A DNA stretch of 64,000 nt from Bacteroides sp. Its GTDB lineage: Bacteria > Bacteroidota > Bacteroidia > Bacteroidales > Bacteroidaceae. This document shows positions 18,229 through 27,477 of this stretch, in pieces (position 1 is the first letter of the stretch; every line of letters starts with the position of its first letter). The DNA lies in the NCBI GenBank assembly GCA_021202275.1, contig JAJQDI010000021.1, positions 140,888 through 204,887 on the forward strand, read 5' to 3'. A model generated the notes under the pieces. That model was not told where the DNA came from. It searched no databases and was given only the letters and a program-made list of their open reading frames with translations. The position numbers and the translations under genes were made by a program.

Positions 18229-18765
18229 ATGTCTGTCATTTACAAGAAAGTATTAAGAGAAAATCCAATCCGTCGGAATGAAAAGAAGGATTATCCGAAA
18301 TTGGTAATACTGGCAAAAGCATGAACGAATCTTACATCGCTCACCCGATCAAAGAACTCAGTTCGCTTTCCAAAGCAGACATTCAGAGTGTGATCACCAA
18401 CTTCCTGGAGGTGGTGCACAACGCCTTGTAAAGTGGACACTGGGTCAACCTCAGAGACTTTGGTGTATGTAGTCTGAAGGCCCGATGTGAATGCCACACG
18501 TGCCGATGAAAAGATCAGTTTCATTGATCTGGATGCGTATCTGAAAAGGATCTCTGCAGGTTATTCCCCGAATGACAACAACAACCAGCAAGGTAAAGAA
18601 GATGGCTGTATTTTCCTTCGGGATCCTGTACCCCAGCTGGGAGACTTTGTACGCTACTTTTCCACACACGGCATATATCGGCCTAACCCGACTCCCTCGG
18701 GCTGGCTACTGCCAGGCGATGTACGGGTGAGATTCGGTAAAACAGACAGTGAGACCTGCTGCTAG
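18229..18765 (+). pseudogene. Decayed HU-family (HU-HIG-like) DNA-binding protein gene
   Basis: Pieces of a Bacteroidota HU-like DNA-binding protein occur in order in different frames. MSVIYKKVLRENPIRRN opens at 18229; a base is missing near 18310 so the frame ends at a TGA, while the next frame reads MNESYIAHPIKELSSLSKAD and VITNFLEVVHNAL, then hits a TAA at about 18430; after that NLRDFGVCSLKARCE continues and another shift leads into ADEKISFIDLDAYLKRIS up to 18765. With at least one internal stop and two shifts not in long homopolymers, this is a real pseudogene. Intact relatives bind and bend DNA; many are 120-180 residues. Confidence 0.7.
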
Positions 18766-19230
18766 TTCGTACCAGATAAAAACAAAACTCAACCGACAAT
18801 GGAAGTTACACCGATGGAAACAGCGGATAAAAAACCACCGGACCAAATATGTGGGTAGGAGACTTGCCCTACCAACAGACCACTTATCCCACAAACAGAC
18901 CGCCAGAAGGTACGTTCTTCACAATCAGACGAGTCTTGCGATAGACAAAAAAACAGGACGTAATAACAGAATATTCCGGAAAGAAAAATTTATAATTTAT
19001 CAACTTGATAAACTTCACCCTTTACCCTATCCAAAAAGAGTGGAGACACTCCTATCCCAATGTGGTATCTCCGGTCTGAGTTTAAAATATAGCAATTGAA
19101 ATCTTTCAGACAATAAAAATAAAATTATTTCCTGATTATTTATCAATTATATCCTCTCTTTTTCTCTATATTTGCAGAAGAGCTTACCACAATACTATTA
19201 ACATAATTTTTAACATAAAACATATAAGTG
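18766..19230. other. Spacer between HU pseudogene and surface lipoprotein
   Basis: A 116-codon plus-strand frame (18749-19099) crosses here but has no recognisable protein character (rich in H, K, R, no signal, no hydrophobic core), so I do not call it. TATATTTG at 19167-19174 is a perfect TAnnTTTG -7 match 57 bp before the ATG at 19231; no -33 TTTG is at the right spacing. Confidence 0.5.
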
Positions 19231-20136
19231 ATGAAAACAAATTTTTTACAGACAATCCTATTGGCAGGTGTAGCCACAGTATTCACATTGAGTAGTTGCC
19301 AGGAAACAGAGAGTTTCCACAGCGAAGAACAACCTTCCCTGCCTGTCACTACCCGGGTAGATTATTACGAAATACCAGACGATGCCATAGACATCTCAAC
19401 GGTAAACACGCTCGAAGCCGGACAGACGTATGTGGTTCTGACGGGATATACCGGAGGAGTTCCCGAGTATGACGGTGCAGACGATGACGAACGGGTATCT
19501 ATTTTTGTACTGGCTGACTGGACTCCGGCCAACAAGCTGGAAGTCGGATCAGGAATTGATATGTATATTACTGGCCTTGGCTCGATCACGTCTACCGAAG
19601 CCCTCACCATTGCTTTCAGAAGCAATTCAAATTTTTATATTTTCGAAGGAGGCGAATTCTCTCTCAGGAATGGCTTCCTCACTATGGGCAACAATTCCAG
19701 TTTAATGCTCAACGGAACCCTTTCCCTGGGTTATCTCCAGATGATCAGTGGAACCTTTAATGTCGGTCCTACCGGAGAGGGTAGCATTAGTACTCTCGTA
19801 TCTACGGGAACTGCTACTATTGTAGTCAACGGAACACTGATCGTTGGAGAAGATGGTTTTGATGAAGGAGAACCTGCAGATATACTGTATGAATATACCA
19901 TTCCTTTTGTAGACGGTCAGACCCTGTATGTGATAGATGCCTACAATCCCACCGGACTGGAATTTACCTCCTTTGACAATCAGGGTTATGCTACACGCCT
20001 TACCACAGAGGATTTCAATTCGCTCCGGTTGTATGTTCCCAACGCGTTCCAGGTAGAGGGTTCACTGGTACTTACGTATAACGCCGGAATTGACGACCTG
20101 GTAATTGGTCAGGTCCAGGTTACTTTTACCAATTAA
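19231..20136 (+). CDS. Surface lipoprotein, unknown function, beta-repeat C-terminal half
   Basis: A 301-residue lipoprotein: signal MKTNFLQTILLAGVATVFTLSSC with the acylated Cys at residue 23. After a short acidic linker, residues 60-200 contain repeated short beta strands with glycine/asparagine turns (FYIFEGGEFSLRNGFLTMGN, LMLNGTLSLGYLQMISGTF, IVVNGTLIVGEDG), which look like rungs of a parallel beta-helix. No catalytic motif is evident. The GTG at 19228 immediately before the ATG is not needed. It stands alone, with its own possible promoter upstream and a terminator shared with fba downstream. I do not recognise the family. Confidence 0.85.
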   Translation: MKTNFLQTILLAGVATVFTLSSCQETESFHSEEQPSLPVTTRVDYYEIPDDAIDISTVNTLEAGQTYVVLTGYTGGVPEYDGADDDERVSIFVLADWTPANKLEVGSGIDMYITGLGSITSTEALTIAFRSNSNFYIFEGGEFSLRNGFLTMGNNSSLMLNGTLSLGYLQMISGTFNVGPTGEGSISTLVSTGTATIVVNGTLIVGEDGFDEGEPADILYEYTIPFVDGQTLYVIDAYNPTGLEFTSFDNQGYATRLTTEDFNSLRLYVPNAFQVEGSLVLTYNAGIDDLVIGQVQVTFTN

Positions 20137-20340
20137 GGCCAACGGAGTATATCCAAAGTGTATGTACAGGAGTTCCTTCTGAAAGATACTGCCACAGTCT
20201 GACGTAACGTTATGTTTAACACGGGACTATAAGACTTTTATAAGATTGTACCTCGAAAAGACTCCCTATCTATACCTTTGGATATACCTTCGTTTCATTC
20301 GTTAGTAAGTCCGCAACAAAACCATATGGTGTCCGCATAT

Positions 20341-20379
20341 AAAAAACAGGGTGTTCCCACGGAGGAAACACCCTGTTTT
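20341..20379. terminator. Bidirectional terminator between the lipoprotein and fba
   Basis: AAAACAGGGTGTT pairs with AACACCCTGTTTT with one bulged base; A-rich on the left and T-rich on the right, so it works for both converging genes. Confidence 0.85.
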
Positions 20380-20408
20380 CTTACACATATACTATATCAG
20401 GGAGCAGA

Positions 20409-21413
20409 TCAGCAGTTTTCGTTCTTACCAGCCGAGCCCAGAACCTCTTCAATCTTATGCTTGTAGAGTTTCTTCATGTTGTCACGAGCCGGTCCCAGGT
20501 ATTTACGTGGATCAAACTCAGCAGGGCTTTCAGCAAACACTTTGCGAATAGCAGCAGTCATGGCCAGACGGCTGTCTGAGTCGATATTGATCTTGCAAAC
20601 AGCAGACTTAGCAGCTTTACGCAGTTCTTCTTCGGGAATACCGATCGCATCTTTCAGCGCGCCACCGTATTTGTTGATCGTCTCCACTTCTTCCTGAGGC
20701 ACTGAAGAAGCACCGTGCAGTACAATAGGGAATCCGGGAAGTTCTTTTTCTACACCTTCCAACACATCAAAAGCCAATGGAGGAGGAACCAATACCCCCT
20801 GTGCGTTGCGGGTACACTGTTCAGGTTTGAATTTGTTGGCACCGTGAGAAGTACCGATAGAGATAGCCAGGCTGTCGCAACCTGTTTTCGTTACAAAGTC
20901 TACCACTTCTTCCGGTTTGGTATACGTGTGGTGCTCAGCAACGACATCGTCTTCCACGCCAGCCAAGATACCCAATTCACCCTCTACAGTCACATCAAAC
21001 TGATGAGCATATTCAACTACTTTCTTAGTCAGCGCTACATTCTCATCGTAAGGAAGATGTGAACCGTCGATCATTACAGAAGAGAATCCCATATCGATAC
21101 AAGACTTACAAGTCTCGAACGAATCACCGTGGTCCAGGTGAAGAACGATCTGAGGACTTTTGCATCCCAATTCTTTTGCATATTCTACGGCACCTTCTGC
21201 CATATAACGAAGCAAGGTCTGGTTGGCATAGTTACGCGCCCCTTTAGACACCTGCAGGATGACCGGAGATTTAGTTTCCACAGCGGCCTGTATGATAGCC
21301 TGCAACTGTTCCATGTTGTTGAAGTTGAAAGCCGGGATAGCATATCCGCCTTTGATAGCCTTCGCAAACATGTCTCTGGTGTTTACAAGGCCTAAATCTT
21401 TGTAATTAATCAT
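20409..21413 (-). CDS. fba: Class II fructose-bisphosphate aldolase
   Basis: A 334-residue zinc aldolase that interconverts fructose-1,6-bisphosphate with glyceraldehyde-3-phosphate and dihydroxyacetone phosphate in glycolysis and gluconeogenesis. Family marks: AIPAFNFNNMEQLQ at the N terminus, the zinc site LHLDHGDSFETC (about residue 90), the VTVEGELG segment with its metal-binding Glu, AISIGTSHG with a zinc His, and the phosphate-binding VLHGASSVP. Length is normal for the Bacteroidales enzyme. Single gene; a possible -7 box is read on the minus strand at 21463-21456 (TACTTTTG). Confidence 0.97.
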   Translation of the reverse strand: MINYKDLGLVNTRDMFAKAIKGGYAIPAFNFNNMEQLQAIIQAAVETKSPVILQVSKGARNYANQTLLRYMAEGAVEYAKELGCKSPQIVLHLDHGDSFETCKSCIDMGFSSVMIDGSHLPYDENVALTKKVVEYAHQFDVTVEGELGILAGVEDDVVAEHHTYTKPEEVVDFVTKTGCDSLAISIGTSHGANKFKPEQCTRNAQGVLVPPPLAFDVLEGVEKELPGFPIVLHGASSVPQEEVETINKYGGALKDAIGIPEEELRKAAKSAVCKINIDSDSRLAMTAAIRKVFAESPAEFDPRKYLGPARDNMKKLYKHKIEEVLGSAGKNENC

Positions 21414-21455
21414 TTCGTTTAAAAGTTTATTGTTAGTGAATCAAAAAATTCTACG

Positions 21456-21463
21456 CAAAAGTA
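21456..21463 (-). promoter_or_regulatory. Possible -7 element of fba
   Basis: TACTTTTG on the minus strand matches TAnnTTTG and is 43 bp ahead of the fba ATG. No -33 box at the expected spacing. Confidence 0.4.
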
Positions 21464-22001
21464 AGCAAAATCGTTCAAAAAAGCAGAAGCTGACTGCAGG
21501 AAATATATCCCTGCCGGCAACAAATGTATGCCCGTAGGAAATATTTAATTACAATATATCATATATTGCAATCTCTACCTGTCAATCAGCTTCTACAGCC
21601 TGAACTCGTCTGCGTTGTCTCACGGGTTAACAACAAAGCCGGAAACGGGGTTTTCCCTTTCCGGCCTTGTTTATGTATTATTAGAATTATTGTTCATTTC
21701 TTTGCTCCGCCAAAAAAATGAACCAAAAGGATTTACGATTTACAGATTTACGACTGATATGATCCTGCAACAACATACAAACCGTTTCGCCATATATCTG
21801 TACCGCTCTTCACGCTTAGATGCAAAAACACCCCACCTCCTACCCCAACCGTGTTGCAGAGGGTTTTGACCACGTTTGATGACTGGCTTTTGGTTAGTAT
21901 CACCGATCTGACAGGAACGATCTCTACTATCTATCCGGAATGGTGGATTATTTATAAGTAATTTCAATCGTAAACCGCAAATCAGCACATCGTAAATCTC
22001 T
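21464..22001. other. Spacer between fba and the EEP hydrolase
   Basis: About 540 bp without a gene. It contains a hairpin GCCGGAAA/TTTCCGGC (21638-21664), and short motifs such as TTTACGATTT that recur at 42350-42370, probably remnants of a dispersed AT-rich repeat. Nothing else supported. Confidence 0.5.
21638..21664. terminator. Hairpin in the fba/EEP spacer
   Basis: GCCGGAAA (21638-21645) pairs with TTTCCGGC (21657-21664); followed by CTTGTTTATG on the plus strand. Terminator-like but with no gene clearly ending at it. Confidence 0.4.
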
Positions 22002-23033
22002 TTATTTTCTTCTCAGATACAAGATCGTAGGCAGGTGGTCGCTGTATCCGTTGAGCCACTCCTTCCCGCCGTGAGTACGCAAAGGGGAACCTTTGTATTT
22101 TCCGTCCTGTTGGATCAGGTAATCCCGGATAAAGACCTCAGCATGGTCATATATCAGTTCTCCCTGCTTGGGTTTGAAAAATGAACGGGATATCACGATC
22201 TGGTCAAACAGATTCCATTTGCCCCGATAGAACAGAGTACCCACCCCTTTGTCTTCGAGTATTTCCCAGAACGGATTGTAGAGATCTTCCCGTTTTTTCA
22301 CTTGTTTGATGGGTTTCTTCGCTCCCAGGGCCACCGCCATACTTTCGTCCATCGGATCGTCGTTCATATCTCCCATAATAATGATTTTCAAGTCTCTGTC
22401 CATACGTAACAGAGAGTCGGTCAATGCCCGTACCTGGTTGCCCGCATGAATACGTACCGGAGCTTCCGCCCCGCGCGAAGGCCAGTGATTCACAATGAAG
22501 CATACCCGGTCTCCTGCCAAATTACCATTCACCACCAGAAAACCACGGGTTTTGTGTACGGTATCTCCCTGAAAAGGTTCGGACAATACCAATCTGCTGG
22601 AGTATACGGTAAATTGCCGGGGATTGAACAGCAGTGCACAATCGATGCCCCGGCGATCCGGTCCTTCGTAATGTACAATACCGTATCGTTCGTCAGCAAT
22701 TGCCGGTTCTTTTACCAGATCCTGAAGCACGCGAAGATTTTCTATTTCTGCTACTCCGATCACCGCAGGCCCCTGCGGAGTTTTATCACGGGAAAGCTCA
22801 CTCAATACCTGAGCCATATTTTTCAACTTGGCCTCGTACTTCTCAGCAGTCCACTTCATCGAACCATCCGGCAGGAAATCGTGATCGTTCTTCCCCGGGT
22901 CATGGATCGTATCAAACAGGTTCTCGAGGTTATAGAACGCTACACTATAAAGTTCGGGCCGGGTATCCTGTGCCTGTGTAATACCGGTGATAAACAGGAA
23001 CAAACCTGCTATCAGAAACAGCTTTTTCTTCAT
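22002..23033 (-). CDS. Exported endonuclease/exonuclease/phosphatase-family hydrolase
   Basis: A 343-residue secreted member of the EEP (DNase I-like) superfamily, which hydrolyses phosphodiester or phosphate ester bonds in nucleic acids, lipids or phosphosugars. Signal peptide [22 protein letters not shown]. Visible motifs: [10 protein letters not shown] (metal-ligand Asn and Glu region), [19 protein letters not shown] (catalytic His), [10 protein letters not shown] (Asp/Asn) and [10 protein letters not shown] (final His). The full catalytic set is present, so it should be active; the substrate is not evident. Single gene; no clear terminator after it. Confidence 0.92.
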   Translation of the reverse strand: MKKKLFLIAGLFLFITGITQAQDTRPELYSVAFYNLENLFDTIHDPGKNDHDFLPDGSMKWTAEKYEAKLKNMAQVLSELSRDKTPQGPAVIGVAEIENLRVLQDLVKEPAIADERYGIVHYEGPDRRGIDCALLFNPRQFTVYSSRLVLSEPFQGDTVHKTRGFLVVNGNLAGDRVCFIVNHWPSRGAEAPVRIHAGNQVRALTDSLLRMDRDLKIIIMGDMNDDPMDESMAVALGAKKPIKQVKKREDLYNPFWEILEDKGVGTLFYRGKWNLFDQIVISRSFFKPKQGELIYDHAEVFIRDYLIQQDGKYKGSPLRTHGGKEWLNGYSDHLPTILYLRRK

Positions 23034-23133
23034 TTGCTTATTAAATTTTTAAATTGTGTTTATGCAAAAATCCTAAAAAAAAACGAGAATGCTATTTTTT
23101 CAGGCAACTTTTTTCTAATTCAGATAAATACAT

Positions 23134-23141
23134 TATCTTTG
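23134..23141 (+). promoter_or_regulatory. Possible -7 element of rpmE2
   Basis: TATCTTTG, 79 bp ahead of the L31 start; a T6 run at 23109-23114 sits where the -33 box would be. Confidence 0.5.
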
Positions 23142-23220
23142 CAGCCTGAAAATAACCATTACACACTATTTGTTACCGAAATAGTAAACGAAATAACAAT
23201 TAAAAAAACAAATATTGACA

Positions 23221-23475
23221 TGAAAAAAGGTATTCACCCCGAATCATATCGTCCTGTAGTATTTAAGGATATGTCTAACGGCGATATGTTCCTTTCACGC
23301 TCAACTGTGAACACGAAAGAAACCATAGAATTTGAAGGAGAGACCTACCCATTGGTAAAAATGGAAATCTCTAACACTTCTCATCCTTTCTATACAGGAA
23401 AATCTACCCTGGTAGATACAGCCGGTCGTGTAGATAAATTCATGAGCCGCTACGGAAACCGTAACAAGAAATAAC
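23221..23475 (+). CDS. rpmE2: 50S ribosomal protein L31, type B
   Basis: An 84-residue ribosomal protein starting [18 protein letters not shown], with [22 protein letters not shown] and a basic end RYGNRNKK. It lacks the CxxC zinc cysteines of type A L31, so it is the type B form. The ATG at 23221 is right although the frame stays open far upstream antisense to the EEP gene. It is followed by a perfect 48-bp palindrome. Confidence 0.97.
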
Positions 23476-23490
23476 AATTTCTTTTGCAGA

Positions 23491-23538
23491 TAAGGTATAA
23501 AAAATGAGATCCATATGGATCTCATTTTTTATACCTTA
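23491..23538. terminator. Perfect 48-bp palindromic bidirectional terminator
   Basis: Each half is 24 bases and the two halves are exact complements, centred on CCATATGG, with A6 and T6 inside the arms. It ends rpmE2 on the plus strand and the lipoprotein remnant on the minus strand. Confidence 0.85.
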
Positions 23539-23561
23539 GTTTTCATAAAAAAATAATACGG

Positions 23562-23966
23562 TCAGTCACTGACTCTGACCAAATATAGTTTCATTGATCC
23601 ATCCTGCTTGTCGGTAGTCTGCAACCTCATTTTTTCCGAGTTTAATTTCAGAATATGATCTTGTGCTACAGTACATTCTTCTTTATCAAAGAAGGAGGTC
23701 AGCTTATTTGTTTTGGCTATTATATACGTATAATACCTGGCAAAATTATTCTCAGAACCTATATCAGCAGTATAAAAAGAACAACTGTTGTTGTTATTCA
23801 ACGTATAAACAATATGTGAGTCCATAGTTAAACGAGGATCCTCACTGATCCAGGCTCATTTACCTGTCAACTGTGACATCTCTATATTATCGTCTTTATT
23901 ACAAGACCTACACAGGAGAACAGTAAGTAAAGATACTAAGATAACAAAAGTCTTTTATGGTTTCAC
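23562..23966 (-). pseudogene. Remnant of a small lipocalin-like lipoprotein
   Basis: On the minus strand a lipoprotein-like signal (KTFVILVSLLTVLLCRSC, then NKDDNIEMSQLTGK) is followed by an in-frame TGA, then AWISEDPRLTMDSHIVYTLN and on to SMKLYLVRVSD at 23562. The start is also damaged: GTG AAA CCA TAA precedes the signal. The LTGKWxW-like opening, with a Trp lost to the stop, and the roughly 100-residue size resemble small Bacteroidales lipocalin-like lipoproteins; that is a guess from pattern. The part after the TGA can be read as an 87-residue frame from 23825. Confidence 0.5.
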
Positions 23967-24160
23967 AATAGTTCAAATTTAATTTTTATTTTCGTTTCAA
24001 TGACGGAATGTCTACTTAGTTGTAGTCATAAAGATAAGAATAAATGTAATGAGCATATCGCATACACTTTCTTCTATTTCCCTGCCTGTCAATTCTCATT
24101 AAAAGGGAATTCCCTACCATTTTTTAGGAAAAATCACTTCGACATAGGATCTTAGTAAGC

Positions 24161-24168
24161 TATCTTTG
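24161..24168 (+). promoter_or_regulatory. Possible promoter of the M48-like gene
   Basis: TATCTTTG with a TTCG (one mismatch to TTTG) 19 bp upstream at 24138-24141; 34 bp to the ATG. Confidence 0.55.
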
Positions 24169-24202
24169 TATTACATCTTACATATAAAAACCTTCACTCC
24201 TC

Positions 24203-25714
24203 ATGAAAAAGCTACTACCATTTATTCTGTTACTGATAACACTGACTGTATTTGCTCAACGCAATCAGACCAATCTGAGTGGCCTGCTGAATATTCCGGG
24301 AACATTTAAGAAATCATATGAGTCCTATCCGGCTGGTATGGAATTCGAACTGATCAAAGTGATCAAACTCAGCCGGAACAATGTAGACCCTACCAAAACC
24401 GGAGTGCTTCTGATGCTGAATATAAACTATAACCAGATCGTGCTTCCCGCCAGTAAGGTTGATATCCTTGACTTGCATACAACTACCCGGGAAGACTTCT
24501 GGCAATCCGTCTTTCTCTACGAAAACATGTACGCCCATTACGACAACAAGGGCTATCGCAACGACATCCGTCAGGACCTGTTGGAAGAATCCGTAGAATA
24601 CCTGGGCAATTTGTCCGGACTGTTTTATGAAGATGGTTATGTACAAGACTATGTACACCGGCTCTTTATGAGTACCAAACCGGTAAATGTCAACAACCAG
24701 CGTCCGGAAGTATTGAGCGTACGTCTGCTCAAATCTCCCTCTCCCGATGCTTATATGCTACCCAACGGTACTCTGTTGATCAGCACCGGCCTGTTGTCGG
24801 TATTGGATTCGGAAGAGGAACTCACTGCCATCATAGTCAGTGAAGTGGCGCATTATTTTTTGGATCATCAGGTGATTAATGTCATGAAAGCGGAGTCCAG
24901 AACCCGGCGAGCGGAATTCTGGAGTGGTATGCTGGAGATAGTAGCCGCGGGATTTGACGAATATTTTACCTACAAAAATGAATATTATGTACCAGGAACC
25001 ACCTATCTGGGAGCAAATATTATAGCCGCTATCATCAATTCCCGCACCAACGCGCGCCTGGGAATGGCCTATACACAAAAGCAGGAAAGTAAGGCCGACC
25101 AGATTGCCTGTGACTACCTGGCCTTTCAGGGAATGGATCCTGCCGCTCTGTCATCTGCTCTGATCAAAATACGTAATTACTATGAAGAGGCCCGGGACTA
25201 CTATACCCTCTCCCGCTACGGGATCTATGCCGAGATGGATGAGCGTATCGAACGCCTTCCGGAACCGAAAGAATTCCAAAGCCGTTCTTACCAGAAAACC
25301 ATGTGTGGTGTCACCACCTTTAACGCTTTGCTCCACCAGGCAGGCAACCAGTATGAGCAATCCATAGCTGTTCTTGAAAAAAACATAGAGCGCAAATTGG
25401 TTACAGGCGAAGACCTGACCCTGCTCGCCAAGGCACACATGCAACTCTACGATAGTCCCGAAGCCAACCTGGAAGCACTGGATATCCTGGCACAGGCGAA
25501 AGAAATGGCACGCTTCCCCAATCCGAACGCATACAAACAGGAAATCCTGTTGCTGCTCCGTCTCAACCGACAGGCCAGAGCTGCCGATGCACTGGTAGAA
25601 TATATGGAGTTGCTTTCTTCACAATACAAAGCGGGAAATATAGATGATGCCGCCTGGATGTCATCCGAAATGAACTGGGCCAATAAACTATTGCAACGTA
25701 TCGAGCTGTTCTGA
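24203..25714 (+). CDS. M48-like exported protein with a broken zinc motif and TPR-like tail
   Basis: A 503-residue protein with signal peptide MKKLLPFILLLITLTVFAQ. The centre resembles M48 (Ste24/BepA/LoiP-type) metallopeptidases: AYMLPNGTLLISTGLLSVLDSEEEL, a helix where HExxH is expected, and the third-ligand helix QESKADQIACDYLAFQGMDP with Glu295. In place of HExxH it has SEVAH (Ser213-Glu214-Val-Ala-His217), so the first zinc His is lost. The C-terminal 130 residues look like TPR helices (EANLEALDILAQAKEMAR), as in BepA. Likely a periplasmic chaperone-like or inactive relative rather than a protease; that is inference from the motif. A terminator follows at 25764. Confidence 0.85.
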   Translation: MKKLLPFILLLITLTVFAQRNQTNLSGLLNIPGTFKKSYESYPAGMEFELIKVIKLSRNNVDPTKTGVLLMLNINYNQIVLPASKVDILDLHTTTREDFWQSVFLYENMYAHYDNKGYRNDIRQDLLEESVEYLGNLSGLFYEDGYVQDYVHRLFMSTKPVNVNNQRPEVLSVRLLKSPSPDAYMLPNGTLLISTGLLSVLDSEEELTAIIVSEVAHYFLDHQVINVMKAESRTRRAEFWSGMLEIVAAGFDEYFTYKNEYYVPGTTYLGANIIAAIINSRTNARLGMAYTQKQESKADQIACDYLAFQGMDPAALSSALIKIRNYYEEARDYYTLSRYGIYAEMDERIERLPEPKEFQSRSYQKTMCGVTTFNALLHQAGNQYEQSIAVLEKNIERKLVTGEDLTLLAKAHMQLYDSPEANLEALDILAQAKEMARFPNPNAYKQEILLLLRLNRQARAADALVEYMELLSSQYKAGNIDDAAWMSSEMNWANKLLQRIELF

Positions 25715-25763
25715 ATTCTCTCTACTCTGACAAAAAACTTCTATCAGCACAAACACGGTACGC

Positions 25764-25799
25764 AATGTCCGGCTCCTCTTAAAAGGAGTCGGACATTTT
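25764..25799 (+). terminator. Terminator after the M48-like gene
   Basis: AATGTCCGGCTCCT pairs with AGGAGTCGGACATT (one mismatch) around a short loop, followed by TTTTC. Confidence 0.8.
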
Positions 25800-26025
25800 C
25801 TGTTCTCATAAAGAAAAAGTTCTGCTTTATAACGCTGTCCCCACATTCAAAAAGAGGTATTCTTTCACCTATTCGTGAAAATCCATGATATCCTTGCCAT
25901 TCAGATCAGCACGGAGAGCAGATTGTCCGCCAAACTGGGTTCCGGGATCCTCCAACTCAAGCGTATCCGCTTCTAAATGCATAGCAATTCTCTATCCCAG
26001 CCACATCGGGAAAGGATGCATCTTC
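25800..26025. other. Spacer with a possible gene remnant
   Basis: No full gene. On the minus strand 25980-25869 reads 36 codons with protein-like composition (LEADTLELEDPGTQFGGQSA, ending MDFHE) and a stop just upstream of its ATG. It could be the tail of a lost gene; no family recognised. Confidence 0.25.
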
Positions 26026-26349
26026 TCAGGATTGTGAATCACGGACCACATTCCGCTGTCTTTCGTATAACAGCAACTGTTCTCTCAATTCTTGCAGTTC
26101 CTGCTGCAACCGCTCTACCCTTTCGAGCAGATGACGGATGGCATCGATCCCCTCCGGATTGATGGAAAGATCGTAATACATCCGGCTGTAACTCTCCAGG
26201 CGGGGCAGTTCGGACACAAACAGATAACTCTCTCCTGCTTCCTGATAAATATCTATCAATCCGCTTTCATGCAGCAACTCAATAAATGAAGGTTCTATAT
26301 CGCAATGCCGGCAATATTCACTTATAACGATCAGATCGGTACGTATCAT
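26026..26349 (-). CDS. cbpM: Chaperone modulator CbpM-like protein
   Basis: About 107 residues with a MerR-like small HTH start (IVISEYCRHCDIEPSFIELLHESGLID) and a C-terminal coiled coil (HLLERVERLQQELQELREQL). It follows cbpA by 13 bp, the normal pairing; CbpM proteins bind the J domain of CbpA and restrain it. The ATG at 26349 is preferred to the GTG at 26358. Confidence 0.88.
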   Translation of the reverse strand: MIRTDLIVISEYCRHCDIEPSFIELLHESGLIDIYQEAGESYLFVSELPRLESYSRMYYDLSINPEGIDAIRHLLERVERLQQELQELREQLLLYERQRNVVRDSQS

Positions 26350-26362
26350 AACTATCACGAAT

Positions 26363-27277
26363 TTATCTTAAGTCGCGCAGCTCGCGGAACAACTCTTTTT
26401 CTTTCTCACTCAAATGGGTCGGGATCTCTACCGAATAGGTAACGATCAGATCGCCAAAGTGGCCCTCCTCTTTGTATTTCGGGAAGCCTTTGCCTTTGAG
26501 GCGGGCTTTGGTACCGTTCTGTGTACCGGGTTTCACCTTCAGCTTCACCTGCCCGTCCAGGGTATCTACCCGTACATCTCCGCCCAGGATCGCAGTATAC
26601 AAGTCGATGGGAACGGTGATATGGAGATTATTTCCCATACGGGTAAACTGCGGATCATCTGCAATCACAAAGGTAATGTACAGATCTCCTTTAGATCCGC
26701 CGTTCATTCCTTCGCTACCGTGACCTTTGAGGCGGATCTGCTGTCCGTTGGCCACTCCGGCCGGAATGGTAATCCGTACTTTTTTGCCATTGACAGTCAG
26801 TACCTGTTTATGCGTCACTGCCGCGTCTCTCAGGGAAAGATGCAGTTCGGCATTGTAGTCCTGCCCCCGGAACCCGGCAGAGCTTCCCCTGCGCCCGGCA
26901 CGTTGTCCACCGAACAGTGACTCAAAGAAATCGGAGAATCCACTGTCTGTATCAAAACCACCACCGAAAGAGGACCACGAAGCCCCTCCACCTCCTCCAT
27001 TTCCGGCACCCGACTGCTCATAGGAACGACGCTGGGCTTCGAACTCATCGGCATGCTGCCAGTTCTCTCCGTACTCGTCGTACTTCTTCCGTTTCTCCGG
27101 ATCGCTGAGAACCTGATTGGCTTCGTTGATCTCCTGGAACTTAGTTTTGGCCTCCTCATCGTTGGGATTAAGATCAGGATGGTATTTCCGCGCCAGTTTT
27201 CGATAAGCCTTCTTGATATCGGCCTGAGAAGCGTTTTTTTCTACTCCCAGTACTTTATAATAGTCTATATAAGGCAT
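26363..27277 (-). CDS. cbpA: DnaJ-family curved-DNA-binding co-chaperone
   Basis: A 304-residue class II J protein. J domain at residues 4-68 with the HPD tripeptide ([11 protein letters not shown]), a Gly/Ser/Phe-rich linker (about 85-130, [15 protein letters not shown]), then two C-terminal beta domains ([38 protein letters not shown]) and no zinc-finger, which separates it from DnaJ. It stimulates DnaK and can bind curved DNA. Start at 27277 ([16 protein letters not shown]) is chosen because the J domain begins there; the frame is open upstream to 27340. It is the first gene of the cbpA-cbpM operon. Confidence 0.94.
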   Translation of the reverse strand: MPYIDYYKVLGVEKNASQADIKKAYRKLARKYHPDLNPNDEEAKTKFQEINEANQVLSDPEKRKKYDEYGENWQHADEFEAQRRSYEQSGAGNGGGGGASWSSFGGGFDTDSGFSDFFESLFGGQRAGRRGSSAGFRGQDYNAELHLSLRDAAVTHKQVLTVNGKKVRITIPAGVANGQQIRLKGHGSEGMNGGSKGDLYITFVIADDPQFTRMGNNLHITVPIDLYTAILGGDVRVDTLDGQVKLKVKPGTQNGTKARLKGKGFPKYKEEGHFGDLIVTYSVEIPTHLSEKEKELFRELRDLR

Positions 27278-27344
27278 AATATATATATCTTTATTTATAT
27301 AACATTTAAAATACAGATATGGATCAGTTCCGGGAACCAAAAGT

Positions 27345-27384
27345 AAAAAGAGACTGCCCTATTTTACTATTTTAGAGCAGTCTC
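27345..27384 (-). terminator. Terminator of the LRR/lipoprotein operon
   Basis: GAGACTGC (27350-27357) pairs with GCAGTCTC (27377-27384); on the minus strand it is followed by TTTTTAC. It ends transcription 90 bp past the 27478 stop. Confidence 0.75.
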
Positions 27385-27477
27385 CCCACTTTTTGGCTTT
27401 AACACAAATTATATCTGAAGCTAGTTATCTGAAAGACAAGTTATTTTTGCCATACAGCCATATCTCAGGATGACTTT

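Noticed and set aside
18749..19099. A 116-codon plus-strand open frame after the HU remnant
   Set aside because: Basic, low-complexity-like translation with no signal, core or family resemblance, and it overlaps the HU remnant.
25869..25980. A 36-codon minus-strand frame with protein-like composition
   Set aside because: Too short and unrecognised to call as a gene; kept only as a possible remnant in the spacer entry.
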